Below, piece after piece: positions 5,017 through 5,571 of a stretch of 5,571 nt of DNA; position 1 is the first letter of the stretch; each line of letters starts with the position of its first letter. The DNA is taken from NCBI GenBank assembly GCA_020027255.1, contig JAHRAP010000045.1, positions 1 through 5,571 on the forward strand, written 5' to 3'. The notes below the pieces were generated by a model that was not told the DNA's origin, ran no database searches, and worked only from the letters and a program-made list of their open reading frames with translations. The stretch comes from Nitrosopumilaceae archaeon (GTDB lineage Archaea > Thermoproteota > Nitrososphaeria > Nitrososphaerales > Nitrosopumilaceae). The position numbers and the translations under genes are program-made.

Positions 5017-5571
5017 ATACCACAAACTAAACCAATTGTGAGTATTGAAAATATAGTTGCTTCAGCATCCGTTAATCAAAATATAGATCTTAATATGATT
5101 ACTAAATTATTCACAGATGTTGAATATCATCCAGATCAATTCCCAGGTTTAGTTTTTCGTTTGACACAACCAAAAACTGCAACGTTGATATTTACATCAG
5201 GTAAGATGGTATGTACAGGATCAAAATCGGAAAAAATAGCACGAAATGTAATAAAGACAGTAATTTCTAAACTACGCAAAAGTGGAATGACGATAAAGTA
5301 TGACGCGAAAGTGAAAATTCAAAACTAGTGGTATCAATAAATTTAGGTGGAAAGATACACCTGGCGTAAGCATCCACAATATTACCAAGAAGCATACATG
5401 AACTAAAACAATTTCCCGTGGTAATACATATAGTGATAGATTCCAAAAACAGACATCTTGTTGTTTTCATCTGGAAAATTAGTTTGCACAGGTGCTAAAA
5501 ATGAATCTAACGATCAGATCTATCAATAATCTGCATGCATCATTAGAAGAAAAAACGCTTATGATATATGA
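5017..5571 (+). pseudogene. tbp: Decaying TATA-box-binding protein gene (start lost, repeat 2 frameshifted)
   Basis: From 5017 the sequence reads IPQTKPIVSIEN, where archaeal TBPs I know begin MPQTKP-like; the ATG seems to have become ATA. Repeat 1 stays open to a TAG at 5326 and keeps both intercalating-Phe segments (DQFPGLVFRL and LIFTSGKMVCTG). Repeat 2 is still recognisable but broken: after IQN one base is missing at about 5326 and the frame shifts to VVSINLGGKIHL (from 5328). TAA stops it at 5367, then STILPRSIHELKQFP continues in that frame. An extra A in the A5 run at 5445-5449 shifts the frame to DILLFSSGKLVCTGAK (5452-5499). Another indel near 5524 leads to NNLHASLEEKTLMIY at the right edge. 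Together these are one lost start, at least three shifts and an in-frame stop. The full-length product cannot be made, so a second TBP gene elsewhere must serve general transcription. Sequencing error could explain single indels but hardly the whole set. Confidence 0.85.
5038..5328 (+). CDS. Open frame covering TBP repeat 1 only (possible half-TBP)
   Basis: Within the TBP pseudogene, a GTG at 5038 opens 96 uninterrupted codons covering one complete TBP repeat, from the first strand (ENIVASASV) through QFPGLVF (residues 34-40), LIFTSGKMVCTG (50-61) and the last helix, ending at KIQN. F35 and F52 sit 17 residues apart, as do the DNA-intercalating phenylalanines of TBP. GTG 5038 would cut off the first seven ancestral residues, and it has neither a Shine-Dalgarno sequence nor the leaderless TATA spacing. 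Translation is therefore doubtful. The frame may stay open by chance or because decay is recent. If expressed, it would be a single-repeat protein that would have to dimerise to imitate TBP. I list it as a residual frame, not as a confident gene. Confidence 0.3.
   Translation: MSIENIVASASVNQNIDLNMITKLFTDVEYHPDQFPGLVFRLTQPKTATLIFTSGKMVCTGSKSEKIARNVIKTVISKLRKSGMTIKYDAKVKIQN

Noticed and set aside
5267..5470. A 67-codon minus-strand open frame across TBP repeat 2
   Set aside because: The opposite strand carries recognisable TBP repeat 2 fragments, so this is an antisense by-product. Its cysteine-rich translation matches nothing I know.

Overview
The window is AT-rich archaeal DNA. The gene content points to a Nitrosopumilus-like ammonia-oxidising thaumarchaeon (Nitrososphaerota): type II methionine aminopeptidase, a TATA-binding-protein (TBP) locus, a DUF1512 protein, an intronless tRNA-Pro without encoded CCA, and genes with a TATA-like box about 26 bp before the start codon and no Shine-Dalgarno sequence. 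The lineage is inferred from remembered family sequences, not from a search.

Layout, left to right. (1) 1-200: the 3' part of an archaeal galactose-1-phosphate uridylyltransferase (galT) gene that enters from the left edge and loses homology just after its His-x-His motif. (2) 270-1508: the C-terminal part of a tandem short-chain dehydrogenase/reductase (SDR) resembling the malonyl-CoA-reductase type, starting just before the PGPxxSDRI motif and so lacking the NAD(P)-binding and catalytic half. (3) 1611-2099, minus: a membrane-anchored DUF192 protein. (4) 2205-2669: an MntR-type manganese-dependent repressor with all six metal ligands. (5) 2674-2747, minus: tRNA-Pro(TGG). (6) 2829-3719: intact type II methionine aminopeptidase. 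(7) 3802-4917, minus: DUF1512 protein with one N-terminal membrane segment. (8) 5017-5571: a TBP gene in decay. Its ancestral ATG appears to have become ATA, repeat 1 is still open, and repeat 2 is readable only across several frameshifts and stops.

The intact genes are mostly single units facing each other or back to back, with no long operon. The neighbours do not form one pathway: they cover metal-responsive regulation, protein N-terminal processing, translation and two conserved proteins of unknown role. The most notable feature is the erosion: three of the seven protein-coding loci are broken at both ends of a short window, while the genes between them keep every catalytic or metal-binding residue I could check. 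That fits ongoing gene loss in a reduced or host-associated lineage, or redundancy of the lost copies. Sequencing or assembly error is the main alternative. I see no mobile element, CRISPR array or defence system, and no credible new multi-gene system.
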